NCBI GenBank assembly: GCA_902781465.1
Contig: CACZJK010000003.1
Coordinates: 108,579 to 172,578 of the forward strand
Source of the DNA: an uncultured Pseudomonadota bacterium
GTDB taxonomy: Bacteria; Pseudomonadota; Alphaproteobacteria; Rs-D84
Direction: 5' to 3'
DNA length: 64,000 bases
The notes beneath the pieces were generated by a model. It searched no databases and was not told where the DNA came from. It saw nothing but the letters and a program-made list of their open reading frames with translations. Each line of letters begins with the position of its first letter. Position 1 is the stretch's first letter. The translations under genes were made by a program, and so were the position numbers. This document shows, piece after piece, positions 15,779 through 24,527 of this stretch.

Positions 15779-16764
15779 TGAAGTGGAAGGAATCAGATTT
15801 TAATTCTGGGATTACTGATATCAACGCTGTGTTGATATATGGCCCTGATGCCGGTCTGGTTGATGAATTGTGTGACAAAGCAGTTGAAAAACTGGAAATC
15901 GAAAAAGATAATTTGTTGGTTTTGGATGCTAATGAATTGCGCGATAAACAAGATGCAGTATTCGCGGAAAGTTGCAGTCCTTCTATGTTCGGTGGTCGCA
16001 AGGCGGTTATAATATCTGGTGCCGGCGACAGCGACAGCAAAATAATATCTGACCTGGTGACTTCTTCATCTTTGTGTGCAACTGTTATTGTGACGGCGGG
16101 TGATTTGCGGCCGGCTTCGTTGCGTAAGTTATTTGAAGATGGTTCTAATATCGCGGCGGTTGCGTGTTATTCCGATGATACTAAAACTTTGGAAGCATTA
16201 ATTCATAAGGAATTATCGGCGGCTTCTGGCATACGTCAAGTGACCCCAGATGCAATGTCTTATATGTTGTCGCATATGGGGGGCGATCGTGGTATTACAC
16301 GCAGTTTCTTACAAAAAATAGCAATTTATGTTTCTGATAAACACGTTGTCGATTTGGAAGATGTCGAAAAATGTTTGCCTGATACTTCGGCCAGCAGTGC
16401 TGACGATTACATGTATTCTTTGACCGCAGGACATATAAATCAAACTATGGTTGCGCTGGACAGATTGCTTTATGGTGGTGCAGATGCGAATATGTTGGTT
16501 CGTATGTTATACAATCATTTTACGCGCTTATTGACTGCGGTTGTTGATGGGCAATTACCAAAACTGTTTTGGAAGGTTGCTGATAAATTTAATATGGCCA
16601 TGAAAATTTGGCCAGAAAGTGAAATAGTAAATGTTTTATCTAAATTGAACGATTTGGAAAAAATGTGCAGAACCAGTGGTATGCAACCAGAAATTTTAAT
16701 ACGTGATTTTTCGTTAAAGTTGTCTGTGCGCGCTGCTAAGTTGGCTTTAAAAAGAAGGAAGTAA
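15778..16764 (+). CDS. holA: DNA polymerase III delta subunit
   Basis: HolA (328 aa) opens the beta clamp in the clamp-loader complex. The sequence shows the delta N-terminus (VLIYGPDAGLVDELC, a degenerate P-loop), MFGGRKAVIISGAGDSD, and a C-terminal collar region (DDYMYSLTAGHINQTMVALDRLL, then HFTRLL). It is coupled to lptE and precedes map by 2 nt. Confidence 0.9.
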   Translation: MKWKESDFNSGITDINAVLIYGPDAGLVDELCDKAVEKLEIEKDNLLVLDANELRDKQDAVFAESCSPSMFGGRKAVIISGAGDSDSKIISDLVTSSSLCATVIVTAGDLRPASLRKLFEDGSNIAAVACYSDDTKTLEALIHKELSAASGIRQVTPDAMSYMLSHMGGDRGITRSFLQKIAIYVSDKHVVDLEDVEKCLPDTSASSADDYMYSLTAGHINQTMVALDRLLYGGADANMLVRMLYNHFTRLLTAVVDGQLPKLFWKVADKFNMAMKIWPESEIVNVLSKLNDLEKMCRTSGMQPEILIRDFSLKLSVRAAKLALKRRK

Positions 16765-16766
16765 AA

Positions 16767-17537
16767 ATGTTATCGTCTGTATATGCGCCAAAAGATTTTA
16801 AAAGATTGCGTGCTTCGGGTGATTTGGTCGCGCGCTGTTTTGATTTTATAACACCGCATATTGTTGCGGGGGTATCAACCGGTGAAATTGACAGACTGGT
16901 TGCAGATTTTTTAAAGGAAAATGGTGCGCGTTCTTCTGATTTAGGATATATGGGATATCCAAAAAGTATTTGTACTTCGATAAACGATGTTGTTTGTCAT
17001 GGTATCCCAAATGATAATGTTATATTAAAAGATGGTGATATTATAAATGTTGATTTGACTGCTGAATATCATGGTTTTCATGGTGATGCTTCGCGTATGT
17101 TTATGATTGGTAATGTGTCAAATAAAGCGCGCGAATTGGTTCAGACTTGTCAAGATGCTCTTAATGCGGCAATTTCTATTTGTGCGCCGGGTGTACCGCT
17201 TTCCGAAATTGGTAAAGTGATAGAAAGTGTTGCAAAACCTCATGGTTTTTCAATTGTGCGCGATTATTGTGGACATGGTATTGGTAAAGTTATGCACGAT
17301 AATCCAAATATTTTACATTTCTATGACAAAGCATATGATAAATTGATAATGCAGCCTGGTTTCGTATTCACTATTGAACCAATGATAAATACTGGCACTT
17401 ACAGATGCACGACAGATGAAAAAGACGGTTGGACCGTACGGACAGAAGATGGCGGTTTGTCTGCGCAGTGGGAACACACATTGGGTATAACCGAAGATGG
17501 TGTAATAATTTTCACAGAAAAAATGACACATGATTAA
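16767..17537 (+). CDS. map: Methionine aminopeptidase type I
   Basis: Map (256 aa) removes initiator methionine. Metal ligands are visible: Asp in VDLTAEYHGFHGDASRMF (two), His in CGHGIGKVMHD, Glu in FTIEPMIN and Glu in QWEHTLGITEDG. SD AAGGAAG. It overlaps radC by 8 nt. Confidence 0.95.
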   Translation: MLSSVYAPKDFKRLRASGDLVARCFDFITPHIVAGVSTGEIDRLVADFLKENGARSSDLGYMGYPKSICTSINDVVCHGIPNDNVILKDGDIINVDLTAEYHGFHGDASRMFMIGNVSNKARELVQTCQDALNAAISICAPGVPLSEIGKVIESVAKPHGFSIVRDYCGHGIGKVMHDNPNILHFYDKAYDKLIMQPGFVFTIEPMINTGTYRCTTDEKDGWTVRTEDGGLSAQWEHTLGITEDGVIIFTEKMTHD

Positions 17538-18231
17538 AAAAGAAGATTTGCAATCTTTACAGTCTGGACACAGAGCGCGCCTGCGTCAAAAGTTTCTGGA
17601 TGGTCAATTAAAAGATTATGAATTGCTGGAATTATTATTGACATATGCAATACCGCGACGTGATGTTCGTGCTTTATCAAGGCAATTATATAAAAAATAT
17701 GGCAGTATACATCATATCTTGATTGCACCATTTGAATCTTTGATGGAAAATGATGGTGTCAAAGAGAATACTGCCGCATTTTTCAAACTGATTCATAAAA
17801 TAATGGAATTGGAATATAAACAAGTATTGGATGAATCGCCTATTTTTCACAATTATGAAAAATTGGAAAATTATTGCAAAATATTATTGGGTGGCAAACC
17901 AATAGAAGAATTTCATGTCTTTTATCTGGATAATAAATACAGGTTAATCAAAGATGAATTACATAGTACTGGTACGATAGATTGGACCGCGGTGTATGTG
18001 CGTGAAATTGTTAAGAAAGCATTGGACTTAAATGCGTACAGTGTTGTTTTATTACATAATCATCCTGGATCTACAGAAGTTTTTTCAACACAAGATATAG
18101 AAATTACATCAGAATTAGAAACTGCGTTGAATAATCTTGGTATACAATTATATGATCATTTCTTGTTGGCAAATGATATATTATATTCTGCACGTAATAT
18201 GCATTTATTGAATAAAAGTTCAATAAAATAA
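17530..18231 (+). CDS. radC: RadC-family JAB/MPN domain protein
   Basis: The 233-aa protein has an N-terminal helix-hairpin-helix-like part (LLELLLTYAIPRRDVRALSRQL) and a C-terminal JAMM zinc site (LLHNHPGSTEVFSTQDIEIT). The family is called RadC, but its role in repair is doubtful. The start overlaps map and the 3' end overlaps the convergent gene 18220 by 12 nt. Confidence 0.9.
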   Translation: MIKKEDLQSLQSGHRARLRQKFLDGQLKDYELLELLLTYAIPRRDVRALSRQLYKKYGSIHHILIAPFESLMENDGVKENTAAFFKLIHKIMELEYKQVLDESPIFHNYEKLENYCKILLGGKPIEEFHVFYLDNKYRLIKDELHSTGTIDWTAVYVREIVKKALDLNAYSVVLLHNHPGSTEVFSTQDIEITSELETALNNLGIQLYDHFLLANDILYSARNMHLLNKSSIK

Positions 18232-18813
18232 TTCTTTGACATCACAAACTTTGCGTAATTTTTTTGTGTCGACAATATTAAATTTATCATCAGATAATTT
18301 GAAAACTTCTTTCTTTGCCAATGTTGGTGTGTTCCAAGTTTCGCCAAGTTCACGAGAAATTAAAACAACTTTGAATTGTGGTTTGAATACGAATTGTATT
18401 TGCTGTAAATCGCAGTTTTCACCATTAGTAGTTTTGAAATTGTTTGGTGTTATATCGACAAATTTTCCATTTTTATTTAATTCGACTTTATATTCGTAAT
18501 AAGAATGAGCATTCCCTGTTTCAATCAGAGTTTTTGTAATTCTGTCCCGGTTTTTATCGTTATTGATATCGATGTAATAAACAGTTTTTTTGGCGACCCC
18601 CATACCATATTCGTCCAAAGGATATGTTGTGACAGAATCAGGATTGTTTAAGCCATCAGAAAAATCTTGATTTGTTTCAACGAATTCATCGCTGAATATT
18701 GGGGTTGTATCTTGCATTGGTGTTTGCGTGTTTGTTTTATTGTAAAGGATGAAAGCCAACGCGCATAATATTGCGATTGATAAAATCCAAACTAAGTTTT
18801 TTATTTTATTCAT
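18220..18813 (-). CDS. Membrane-anchored protein of unknown function (197 aa)
   Basis: One N-terminal transmembrane helix (LVWILSIAILCALAFILY) is followed by an extracytoplasmic domain with a calcium-binding-like DINNDKNRDRI and beta-rich segments. I do not recognise the family. It lies 9 nt downstream of the lytic-transglycosylase-like gene on the same strand, so it may belong to the same envelope or secretion function. Confidence 0.7.
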   Translation of the reverse strand: MNKIKNLVWILSIAILCALAFILYNKTNTQTPMQDTTPIFSDEFVETNQDFSDGLNNPDSVTTYPLDEYGMGVAKKTVYYIDINNDKNRDRITKTLIETGNAHSYYEYKVELNKNGKFVDITPNNFKTTNGENCDLQQIQFVFKPQFKVVLISRELGETWNTPTLAKKEVFKLSDDKFNIVDTKKLRKVCDVKELFY

Positions 18814-18822
18814 ATTAAACCT

Positions 18823-19809
18823 TTACATTTTTTGTTCTGTTCCGACACCCCATCCTTCGACAGTTTGAATAGCACGTGCAATTTTCATTAAATCGTTATC
18901 ACTTAGAGTATTCAATCGTGCATCAGCAGACAATCCAGTCATATTTGATACACGACGGGAATAGTTTTCAGGGTTATTCCCGTCACTGAAAGGTGCCCAT
19001 CTGTGAATTGCTTCTTTGACAGATAAATTGTTATAGTTTTTTGTGCGTAATAATTTTGTTATTGCACGCAGACCTGTTTCTTCGTCAGGAAATACAGCCC
19101 ATTTATCTGTTTCACCAACCGCACCATTTGCATATGCGAATTTAGATTTACGGATATTTCCTGGGTTATTATTACGCCATGCAACTGTTCCACCAATGCG
19201 TTTAATTTTTGTACCATTTTTTGCAATATAAATAGTTGTTCTGTTTTCGTATTGAACAGCGACGATATCAGAAACTTTGAACCCAGAAGATGTTGATTGT
19301 TGATTTATTGTTTCGATTTCCGATTCTTGTAAAACATCGTTGCTTTCATAAGAATCATCAGAATATATTGGCCCCGAATCAACGATATTAAAAGTTTCAT
19401 ATAACAAATATTCATCAGATTTACCGAATTTTTTATTACGCAGTTCCAATAATTCTTTGACAGATGCCATCGATACCTGTTTAATTTCGCATTGTTGTCC
19501 GAATAAATTATCGCCGTATATAATATTGACAATCGGCTTTACCACCGCCAGAGTTCCAAGAACCAAAATCAAAGTTTTTACATTATTGAAAACTGTATTT
19601 ATTTTTATCCCGTTTTTGATATACAGTACGCCCCAACCAAACATTATTATTGCCAGCATTACTATAATCGCCAGCCAAGCGTATTCCAGCACAGTATCAA
19701 ACGCAGGAAAAATACAAGATGGATCCTGGAAATAAACAAAATCAGAATCAATAAAGACTTTTTCAAATCCTGAATTGGTTAGTAAATTGATAATTGTTAT
19801 TTCGTTCAT
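18823..19809 (-). CDS. Membrane protein fused to a lytic-transglycosylase-like domain
   Basis: The 328-aa product has two or three transmembrane helices (about 45-70 AWLAIIVMLAIIMFGWGVLY and 83-100), a linker, and a C-terminal domain (about 210-328) with WRNNNPGNIRKS, VFPDEETGLRAITKLL and YSRRVSNMTGL. That domain is typical of phage/VirB1-like muramidases (structural protein P5 type). The membrane part is short but reminiscent of VirB6/TrbL-type inner-membrane proteins. A role in opening peptidoglycan for a type IV secretion system is an inference from the other vir genes in the window. Confidence 0.65.
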   Translation of the reverse strand: MNEITIINLLTNSGFEKVFIDSDFVYFQDPSCIFPAFDTVLEYAWLAIIVMLAIIMFGWGVLYIKNGIKINTVFNNVKTLILVLGTLAVVKPIVNIIYGDNLFGQQCEIKQVSMASVKELLELRNKKFGKSDEYLLYETFNIVDSGPIYSDDSYESNDVLQESEIETINQQSTSSGFKVSDIVAVQYENRTTIYIAKNGTKIKRIGGTVAWRNNNPGNIRKSKFAYANGAVGETDKWAVFPDEETGLRAITKLLRTKNYNNLSVKEAIHRWAPFSDGNNPENYSRRVSNMTGLSADARLNTLSDNDLMKIARAIQTVEGWGVGTEQKM

Positions 19810-19811
19810 TT

Positions 19812-20738
19812 TTATTTTTTAGATGCCGCATTTGTGAAAAATCCAGGGACAGAAAAATCTTCGTCATTTGCAGCAATTCCGGCCCATCCGAATAAATCGC
19901 CCAGGCCTTGGTCTTTGTGTTTTGATTGTTTAAAAGGCAATATGTTGCGCAATTTGCCAATTTTACTGCGCGAAGAAGATTTGTTTTCTGTCGCGATTTT
20001 ATCTTGTGTTTCTGCGAATTCAGTTGCCAATTGTTCCAATGTAGCATCGACGGAAATATCGTCGTCTTCTTCAACGATTGGTTCGGCAACTGGTTCATTA
20101 TGTTTTTCCAAAATATCTTCCTGTAAAGGTGTCATCGCAGATAATAATTTTTCCAGGTCTGCTTCGTCTTCGATTTCTTCTGGTTCTTCGGCGACATCTT
20201 CGACCGGTTCATCAACAGGTTCGTCAATAATAGTTTCTTCTATAACTTTTTCATCGTGTATTTCTGGAATTATATCGATTTCTTGTGTGGAAGGTTCGTC
20301 GTTGGTTGAAAGGACAGATAATATCGGAACAATTTTTTCATCCGCAGAATCAATAATTTCTGATTCGGTTTCTTCGACAACTGGTTCAGATTCTTCGACT
20401 ACAACTTCTTCTTTGCGTGGACGACCACGTCGTTTTGGTTGTTCAATAACAACAGGTTCTTCAACGATTGTTTCTGTGATTGGTTCAGAGATTTCTTCTG
20501 ATTCGTCTGTATCTTTGATAACTTCTTCGATAACAGGTTTTTGAATTTCTGGGGTGATTTCTGTATTTTCAGGTTTTTGTTTTGACATTAATCCTGCATC
20601 ATCTTCATCCACAGGAACGCCAAACAATACAGTATTTTTATCCAAGTTTAATGCAACGCGAACTTCTTCAAAAGCGGCACGAATATCGTTCATATCAAAA
20701 ACTTCGTTGCCAGAAATATAGATAATTTTGGTTTTCAT
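19812..20738 (-). CDS. Acidic low-complexity protein with AT-hook-like motif
   Basis: The product (308 aa from the ATG at 20738, SD GGGGGA) has a short ordered start (MKTKIIYISGNEVFDMNDIRAAF), then about 180 residues rich in Glu, Pro, Val and Ile (EEPVVIEQ repeats). It has one AT-hook-like KRRGRPRKEE and a C-terminal segment (FKQSKHKDQGLGDLFGWAGIA). Most of it should be disordered. It ends 2 nt before the membrane-muramidase gene, so the two are in one operon. Function unknown. Confidence 0.65.
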   Translation of the reverse strand: MKTKIIYISGNEVFDMNDIRAAFEEVRVALNLDKNTVLFGVPVDEDDAGLMSKQKPENTEITPEIQKPVIEEVIKDTDESEEISEPITETIVEEPVVIEQPKRRGRPRKEEVVVEESEPVVEETESEIIDSADEKIVPILSVLSTNDEPSTQEIDIIPEIHDEKVIEETIIDEPVDEPVEDVAEEPEEIEDEADLEKLLSAMTPLQEDILEKHNEPVAEPIVEEDDDISVDATLEQLATEFAETQDKIATENKSSSRSKIGKLRNILPFKQSKHKDQGLGDLFGWAGIAANDEDFSVPGFFTNAASKK

Positions 20739-20785
20739 GAAACAATTCCCCCATTTAATATGCCTTATTATATCACATTTTAAGG

Positions 20786-20814
20786 TTGAACGCATATAAA
20801 AAATGTCTTAATAT
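20786..20814 (+). promoter_or_regulatory. Promoter giving a leaderless zapB-like/zapA mRNA
   Basis: TTGAAC (20786-20791), 17-nt spacer, TAATAT (20809-20814), then 6 nt to the ATG at 20821; no SD. Confidence 0.65.
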
Positions 20815-20820
20815 GTAAAT

Positions 20821-21033
20821 ATGGCAAATATCAAAGAACAAATTTTTCAAGAATTGGATTCGTTGGAATCAATGACGTTGCACTTGCGCGCAGATGCTAA
20901 TGATGCCAGCAAGCAAACAGACCTGGAAGTTGCAATATTAACTAAACAGGTTAAAACTTTGCGTGAAAAGAACGAAACGGCAAAACAATTGATTGAAAAA
21001 TCTGTATCTATATTGGAAAAATTGAAAAAATGA
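20821..21033 (+). CDS. Small coiled-coil protein before ZapA
   Basis: The 70-aa protein is almost entirely helical with heptads (LDSLESMTLHLRADAND, LTKQVKTLREKNETAKQLI). Such genes (DUF4164-like, ZapB-like) commonly precede zapA in alphaproteobacteria. The stop overlaps the zapA ATG by 4 nt, indicating coupled translation. A function in Z-ring assembly is inferred from context. Confidence 0.75.
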   Translation: MANIKEQIFQELDSLESMTLHLRADANDASKQTDLEVAILTKQVKTLREKNETAKQLIEKSVSILEKLKK

Positions 21034-21308
21034 GCGTAGTATCGATACCTATTGTTAATCGCAATTACCCGATGGGCTGTGAAGATGGCCAGGAAGGGCG
21101 CCTGATTGAATTGGGGCGTATTGTTGATGCGCGCGCGCGTCAAATATTGGATAAAATAGGGCCATTACAGGAAAATGCTTTGCTGGCAACGTTGTGTATA
21201 GTTTTGGTTGATGAAATACAAAATAAAAACCAGGCACCGGCGGTAAGTGATGAAGATTTGCGTGAAATCTTGGCACGAATCAAAGAAATCAAACACAAAA
21301 TTTCATAG
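21030..21308 (+). CDS. zapA: Cell division protein ZapA
   Basis: The 92-aa protein has the ZapA pattern IVNRNYPMGCEDGQEGRLIE followed by LGRIVDARARQIL and a C-terminal coiled coil (LREILARIKEIKHK). ZapA bundles FtsZ filaments at the division site. It is coupled to the upstream coiled-coil gene. Confidence 0.88.
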   Translation: MSVVSIPIVNRNYPMGCEDGQEGRLIELGRIVDARARQILDKIGPLQENALLATLCIVLVDEIQNKNQAPAVSDEDLREILARIKEIKHKIS

Positions 21309-21319
21309 TTTATTTATAA

Positions 21320-21910
21320 TTAATTATTACGCATATAATTATATAGAGTACTTTTATTCACGCGCATAATACGTGCAATTTCGTTTTTGCTGATACCCTT
21401 GTTGACCAGGCGATTTATCCGCTTTTTATTTTTGCTTAATTTCAAAGACTTTGATTTTGCGCCAATTGGTCGCCCAAGTTTTTTACCGTTTGCTTTTAAT
21501 CGTGCCAAACTTTCGCGGACGCGTTCTTGTAATAAAGATTTAGACAATTCCGCAGATAACCCAAATGCAAAAGCCAATACTTTTGATTGTATATCAGACC
21601 CAAGGCGGAAATTTTCTTTTAATGTCCATATTTGGCAATTTTTTTCAAGGCAATTTTGTAAAATTCCCATAACTTCCAATAAACTGCGCCCCAGTCTGGA
21701 AATTTCAGTTGTTATTAAAATATCGCCAGATTGAAGGTTGTTTAATAATTTCCCCAGTTTTCGGTCTTGTAATTTTTTACTGCTGGAAATTTTTTCTTCG
21801 ACCCAGACATCAATTTGTAAATTGTTTTGTTTTGCGAAATTTTCAATAACAAAGTGTTGATTTTCTTCGTGTTGATGTGCAGTAGAAACACGACAATATC
21901 CATAAACCAT
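21320..21910 (-). CDS. Serine site-specific recombinase (resolvase/invertase type)
   Basis: The 196-aa protein has the catalytic N-terminal domain (YGYCRVSTAHQ with Ser near residue 9, then TTEISRLGRSL with the active-site arginine region, and LQERVRESLARLKANGKKLG) and a C-terminal helix-turn-helix (VNKGISKNEIARIMRVNKST). This small size matches Tn3-type resolvases and DNA invertases. It is separated from the adhesin gene at 22213 by an interval with inverted repeats (22014-22139). Its 5' UTR holds a terminator-like hairpin (21940-21962). Confidence 0.92.
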   Translation of the reverse strand: MVYGYCRVSTAHQHEENQHFVIENFAKQNNLQIDVWVEEKISSSKKLQDRKLGKLLNNLQSGDILITTEISRLGRSLLEVMGILQNCLEKNCQIWTLKENFRLGSDIQSKVLAFAFGLSAELSKSLLQERVRESLARLKANGKKLGRPIGAKSKSLKLSKNKKRINRLVNKGISKNEIARIMRVNKSTLYNYMRNN

Positions 21911-21939
21911 AAAATCTCCTTTTTTTTCTTTTTTACAAT

Positions 21940-21962
21940 AAAAAAACAGGCGCGATGCCTGT
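21940..21962 (-). terminator. Terminator-like hairpin in the recombinase 5' region
   Basis: On the minus strand ACAGGC-ATCGC-GCCTGT is followed by TTTTTTT, about 30 nt before the recombinase ATG. It could attenuate recombinase expression. Confidence 0.6.
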
Positions 21963-22013
21963 CGATTATGTTAATGATATAATTTATTTTTTCCATATTT
22001 CAAGTGGTCTAAA

Positions 22014-22139
22014 AAAAACCAAGGTTAAAAGTCAACCATTTTTTTCAAAATATAAAAAAACATTTTTTTCGCAAAAAACCGGGAAAAACGCTTTCTCCAA
22101 ATAGGTCGTGACACAGGCGGTTAAAAAACCTTGGTTTTT
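22014..22139. repeat. 13-bp inverted repeats between recombinase and adhesin
   Basis: AAAAACCAAGGTT (22014-22026) and AACCTTGGTTTTT (22127-22139) are perfect inverted repeats 100 bp apart. They may be crossover sites for the adjacent recombinase or simply form a leader hairpin. Apart from these and the hairpin at 22155 I see no gene in the 300-bp interval. Confidence 0.55.
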
Positions 22140-22154
22140 GTACCATCTGACTAC

Positions 22155-22178
22155 GTAATCCCAAAGATTACAGTTTTT
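22155..22178 (+). terminator. Terminator-like hairpin in the adhesin leader
   Basis: GTAATC-CCAAA-GATTAC followed by AGTTTTT, 35 nt before the adhesin ATG. It has few pairs and may be an attenuator. Confidence 0.4.
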
Positions 22179-22212
22179 AATATTAAAAATAACTAAAAAA
22201 AGGGAAAACAAA

Positions 22213-23844
22213 ATGAAAAAACATTTGATTTTGACTTCTTTGGCTGCAATTGTAGCAACTACTGGTGCTGCTAGTGCGGTTACAATTGAAGAAGTTGTGG
22301 CTAATGCAAAAATGGATGCTGCAGTAATGCCAGAAACATCTGCTGAACCACAATATAGTTCTTATAGCTATGATTCTAATGGTGATGGTACAGCTGACGC
22401 TTACTTGACAAATGGAAGCGGAACAGATGTAATCGATACAAATTCAGAAGCTTTTACTTATCAAAACCGTAAAGGCAACTGGGCAGATTTGACCTTGGAT
22501 ACAGCAACAGGAACAGCCCAGGCCGATCAAGCAATAGACGCTGCTGATTATTACTATTACAGTACTGTCGCTGATACAACATATCATGGTGACGATGAAC
22601 ACATTAATAAATCTTTGTATAAATACAATGTAACAGATAACAACGGTGATGTATCTGAAACAAATTTGGCTGATACAACAGCAATATCCCAGGGTTCTTA
22701 TACATATGGCGTTAGTGCAGAATTTACACAAAGAACAACACCACAAACTATTGAACATGAACCAGTATTTTCTGACTATGTAGGATTGGATGCTACATTG
22801 GCAGGTAAAACATTGGCTGATTATATGTTGGCAGATGGTTCTGGTATTGACAGCACAAAAATTGCTGGTTTAGATTCTGCTGCTCAAACAAGTATACAAA
22901 ATGCCTTTGCTGCATACACAACTGATCACAATGCATATGAAACAGCAAAAGGTTATTATGATGCTTCTGTTGCTGAATTTAATACAATTTCAGCTAAAGC
23001 AAACGCTGATGAAACTGTTGTTGCAGGTATGAACAGTGTATTTGTAGCAGATAGTGCAGATTATAGTGCAAAAAAGAAGGCTTTGGATGATGCACAACAA
23101 TCTTTATTAGATGCACAAGGTGATTATACAACAGATACAAACAATTATAACACTGCTGTTGCTAATGCTACTGATTATAATGCTTCTTTGAGTAAAGTTA
23201 TCAAAGATGCTGATCAAGTCACATTAGATTCTGCAAAACAATATACTAACAATGCTGTGGCCGGTAAAGCAGATGCAGAAGCTGTTGACAATGCTTTGTC
23301 TTTGAAAGCAGATGCAGCAACTGTTAATACTGAACTGTCTTTGAAAGCAAATACAGCAGATGTTAACGACGCATTGGATGGTAAAGCAGATAAAGCAACA
23401 ACTTTGGCTGGTTATGGTATCACAGATGCTTATACAACTGGCGAAGTTGATAACTTGGTCAATGGCGCAAAAGATTTTGCAAAAGGTTACACAGACGGTA
23501 TTGCAAATGGTTTGCGTAATGAATTCGCTGCGGCTGACGCTTTGACATTGCGCAGTGCAAATGCTTACACAGATTCTAAAGTTAAATCTTTGGAAAAGAA
23601 TATGTCCGGTGGTGTTGCAGCCGCTACTGCTTTGTCTGCAGTTTCTGTTGGCAATGTTAATCGTGGTGAAGTTTCCGTTGGTGGTGGCTATGGCTATTTC
23701 AATGGACAATCTGCGATGGCATTCGGTGCAGCAATGGGATTAAGCGACAGCTGGTCTATTAATGCCGGTGCCGGTATTGCAAGCGGAGATTCTACTCAAT
23801 TCTCTATCCGCGCAGGTACAAACTATAAATTCAAAATGTTTTAA
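22213..23844 (+). CDS. Trimeric autotransporter adhesin (YadA-like anchor)
   Basis: The 543-aa product has a signal peptide (MKKHLILTSLAAIVATTGAASA), a passenger rich in Ala, Asp and Thr with repeats (KADAEAVDNALSLKADAATV), and a C-terminal YadA anchor with GGVAAATALSAVSVGNVNRG and four beta strands ending in YKFKMF (Phe terminus). Such proteins trimerise in the outer membrane and bind host or cell surfaces. SD AAGGGAAA. The nearby recombinase and inverted repeats raise the possibility of phase variation. Confidence 0.88.
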   Translation: MKKHLILTSLAAIVATTGAASAVTIEEVVANAKMDAAVMPETSAEPQYSSYSYDSNGDGTADAYLTNGSGTDVIDTNSEAFTYQNRKGNWADLTLDTATGTAQADQAIDAADYYYYSTVADTTYHGDDEHINKSLYKYNVTDNNGDVSETNLADTTAISQGSYTYGVSAEFTQRTTPQTIEHEPVFSDYVGLDATLAGKTLADYMLADGSGIDSTKIAGLDSAAQTSIQNAFAAYTTDHNAYETAKGYYDASVAEFNTISAKANADETVVAGMNSVFVADSADYSAKKKALDDAQQSLLDAQGDYTTDTNNYNTAVANATDYNASLSKVIKDADQVTLDSAKQYTNNAVAGKADAEAVDNALSLKADAATVNTELSLKANTADVNDALDGKADKATTLAGYGITDAYTTGEVDNLVNGAKDFAKGYTDGIANGLRNEFAAADALTLRSANAYTDSKVKSLEKNMSGGVAAATALSAVSVGNVNRGEVSVGGGYGYFNGQSAMAFGAAMGLSDSWSINAGAGIASGDSTQFSIRAGTNYKFKMF

Positions 23845-23915
23845 TAATATTTGAATTTTATAGATTTTTTTGGGGGGATTTCTTTCCCCCCAAAGTAATT
23901 AAAAAGGATTGTTTC

Positions 23916-24362
23916 GTGAAAAAATTATTATTATTGGGCAGTGCTTTATTTATGTTTTCTTGTGCTAATCAAGCAGTGGTTTACAAATACACAGGTGCGA
24001 TAAAAACCATTACTGGCGATGGTGGCTTTTATGATAAAACCGTCTTTGCAAAAGATGTGGGTTTAAGTTCTTCGTATAAACATGAAAAAGTATCTTTTTA
24101 TCTGTCTGGTTTGCCATACGGTCAAGATTGTGCATTTGTAGGATTTATACAAGATACAGATACAAATAAAATTATAAAAAAGACATTGGAATTTGGTGGA
24201 AATGTTGTCACGCATTCTATGGTGTCATTCCCAACACAATTTCATAATAACAAGGGTTTCTTAGATGTATCAATGACTGGTGGAAATACTATTCTTAGTA
24301 AAAAAGAAATTTTGCACCAATACAATATGTTCGATTGTGTAGATCAATCAGAATTACATTAA
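23916..24362 (+). CDS. Lipoprotein of unknown function
   Basis: The 148-aa product starts with GTG (SD AAGGATT) and has a lipoprotein signal (MKKLLLLGSALFMFSC, Cys at 16). The mature part is beta-rich (HEKVSFYLSGLPYGQDCAF) with no recognised domain. It follows the adhesin gene after a GGGGGG/CCCCCC hairpin (about 23870-23893) and ends before a structured terminator region. Confidence 0.75.
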   Translation: MKKLLLLGSALFMFSCANQAVVYKYTGAIKTITGDGGFYDKTVFAKDVGLSSSYKHEKVSFYLSGLPYGQDCAFVGFIQDTDTNKIIKKTLEFGGNVVTHSMVSFPTQFHNNKGFLDVSMTGGNTILSKKEILHQYNMFDCVDQSELH

Positions 24363-24429
24363 GATACATCACAAAGGATTGGTTGGTTTATCCGTTCAAC
24401 CAATAACCACTTTGCAAAAAGCATTGTGG

Positions 24430-24468
24430 AAAAAATCCTCTATAAAGCTCTCGGATAGGGGATTTTTT
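24430..24468 (+). terminator. Terminator of the lipoprotein gene
   Basis: AAAAATCCTCTAT pairs with ATAGGGGATTTTTT around an 11-nt loop. A second hairpin (ATTGGTTG/CAACCAAT, about 24378-24404) lies upstream. Confidence 0.75.
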
Positions 24469-24494
24469 ATATCTTTATTTTTTGTGTTATGAAA

Positions 24495-24523
24495 ATACCC
24501 AGGGTTTTTCCTGGGCGTTTTTT
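24495..24523. terminator. Terminator between the lipoprotein gene and gap
   Basis: CCCAGG-GTTTTT-CCTGGG followed by GTTTTTT on the plus strand. On the minus strand it lies just after the gap stop. Confidence 0.7.
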
Positions 24524-24527
24524 ATCG

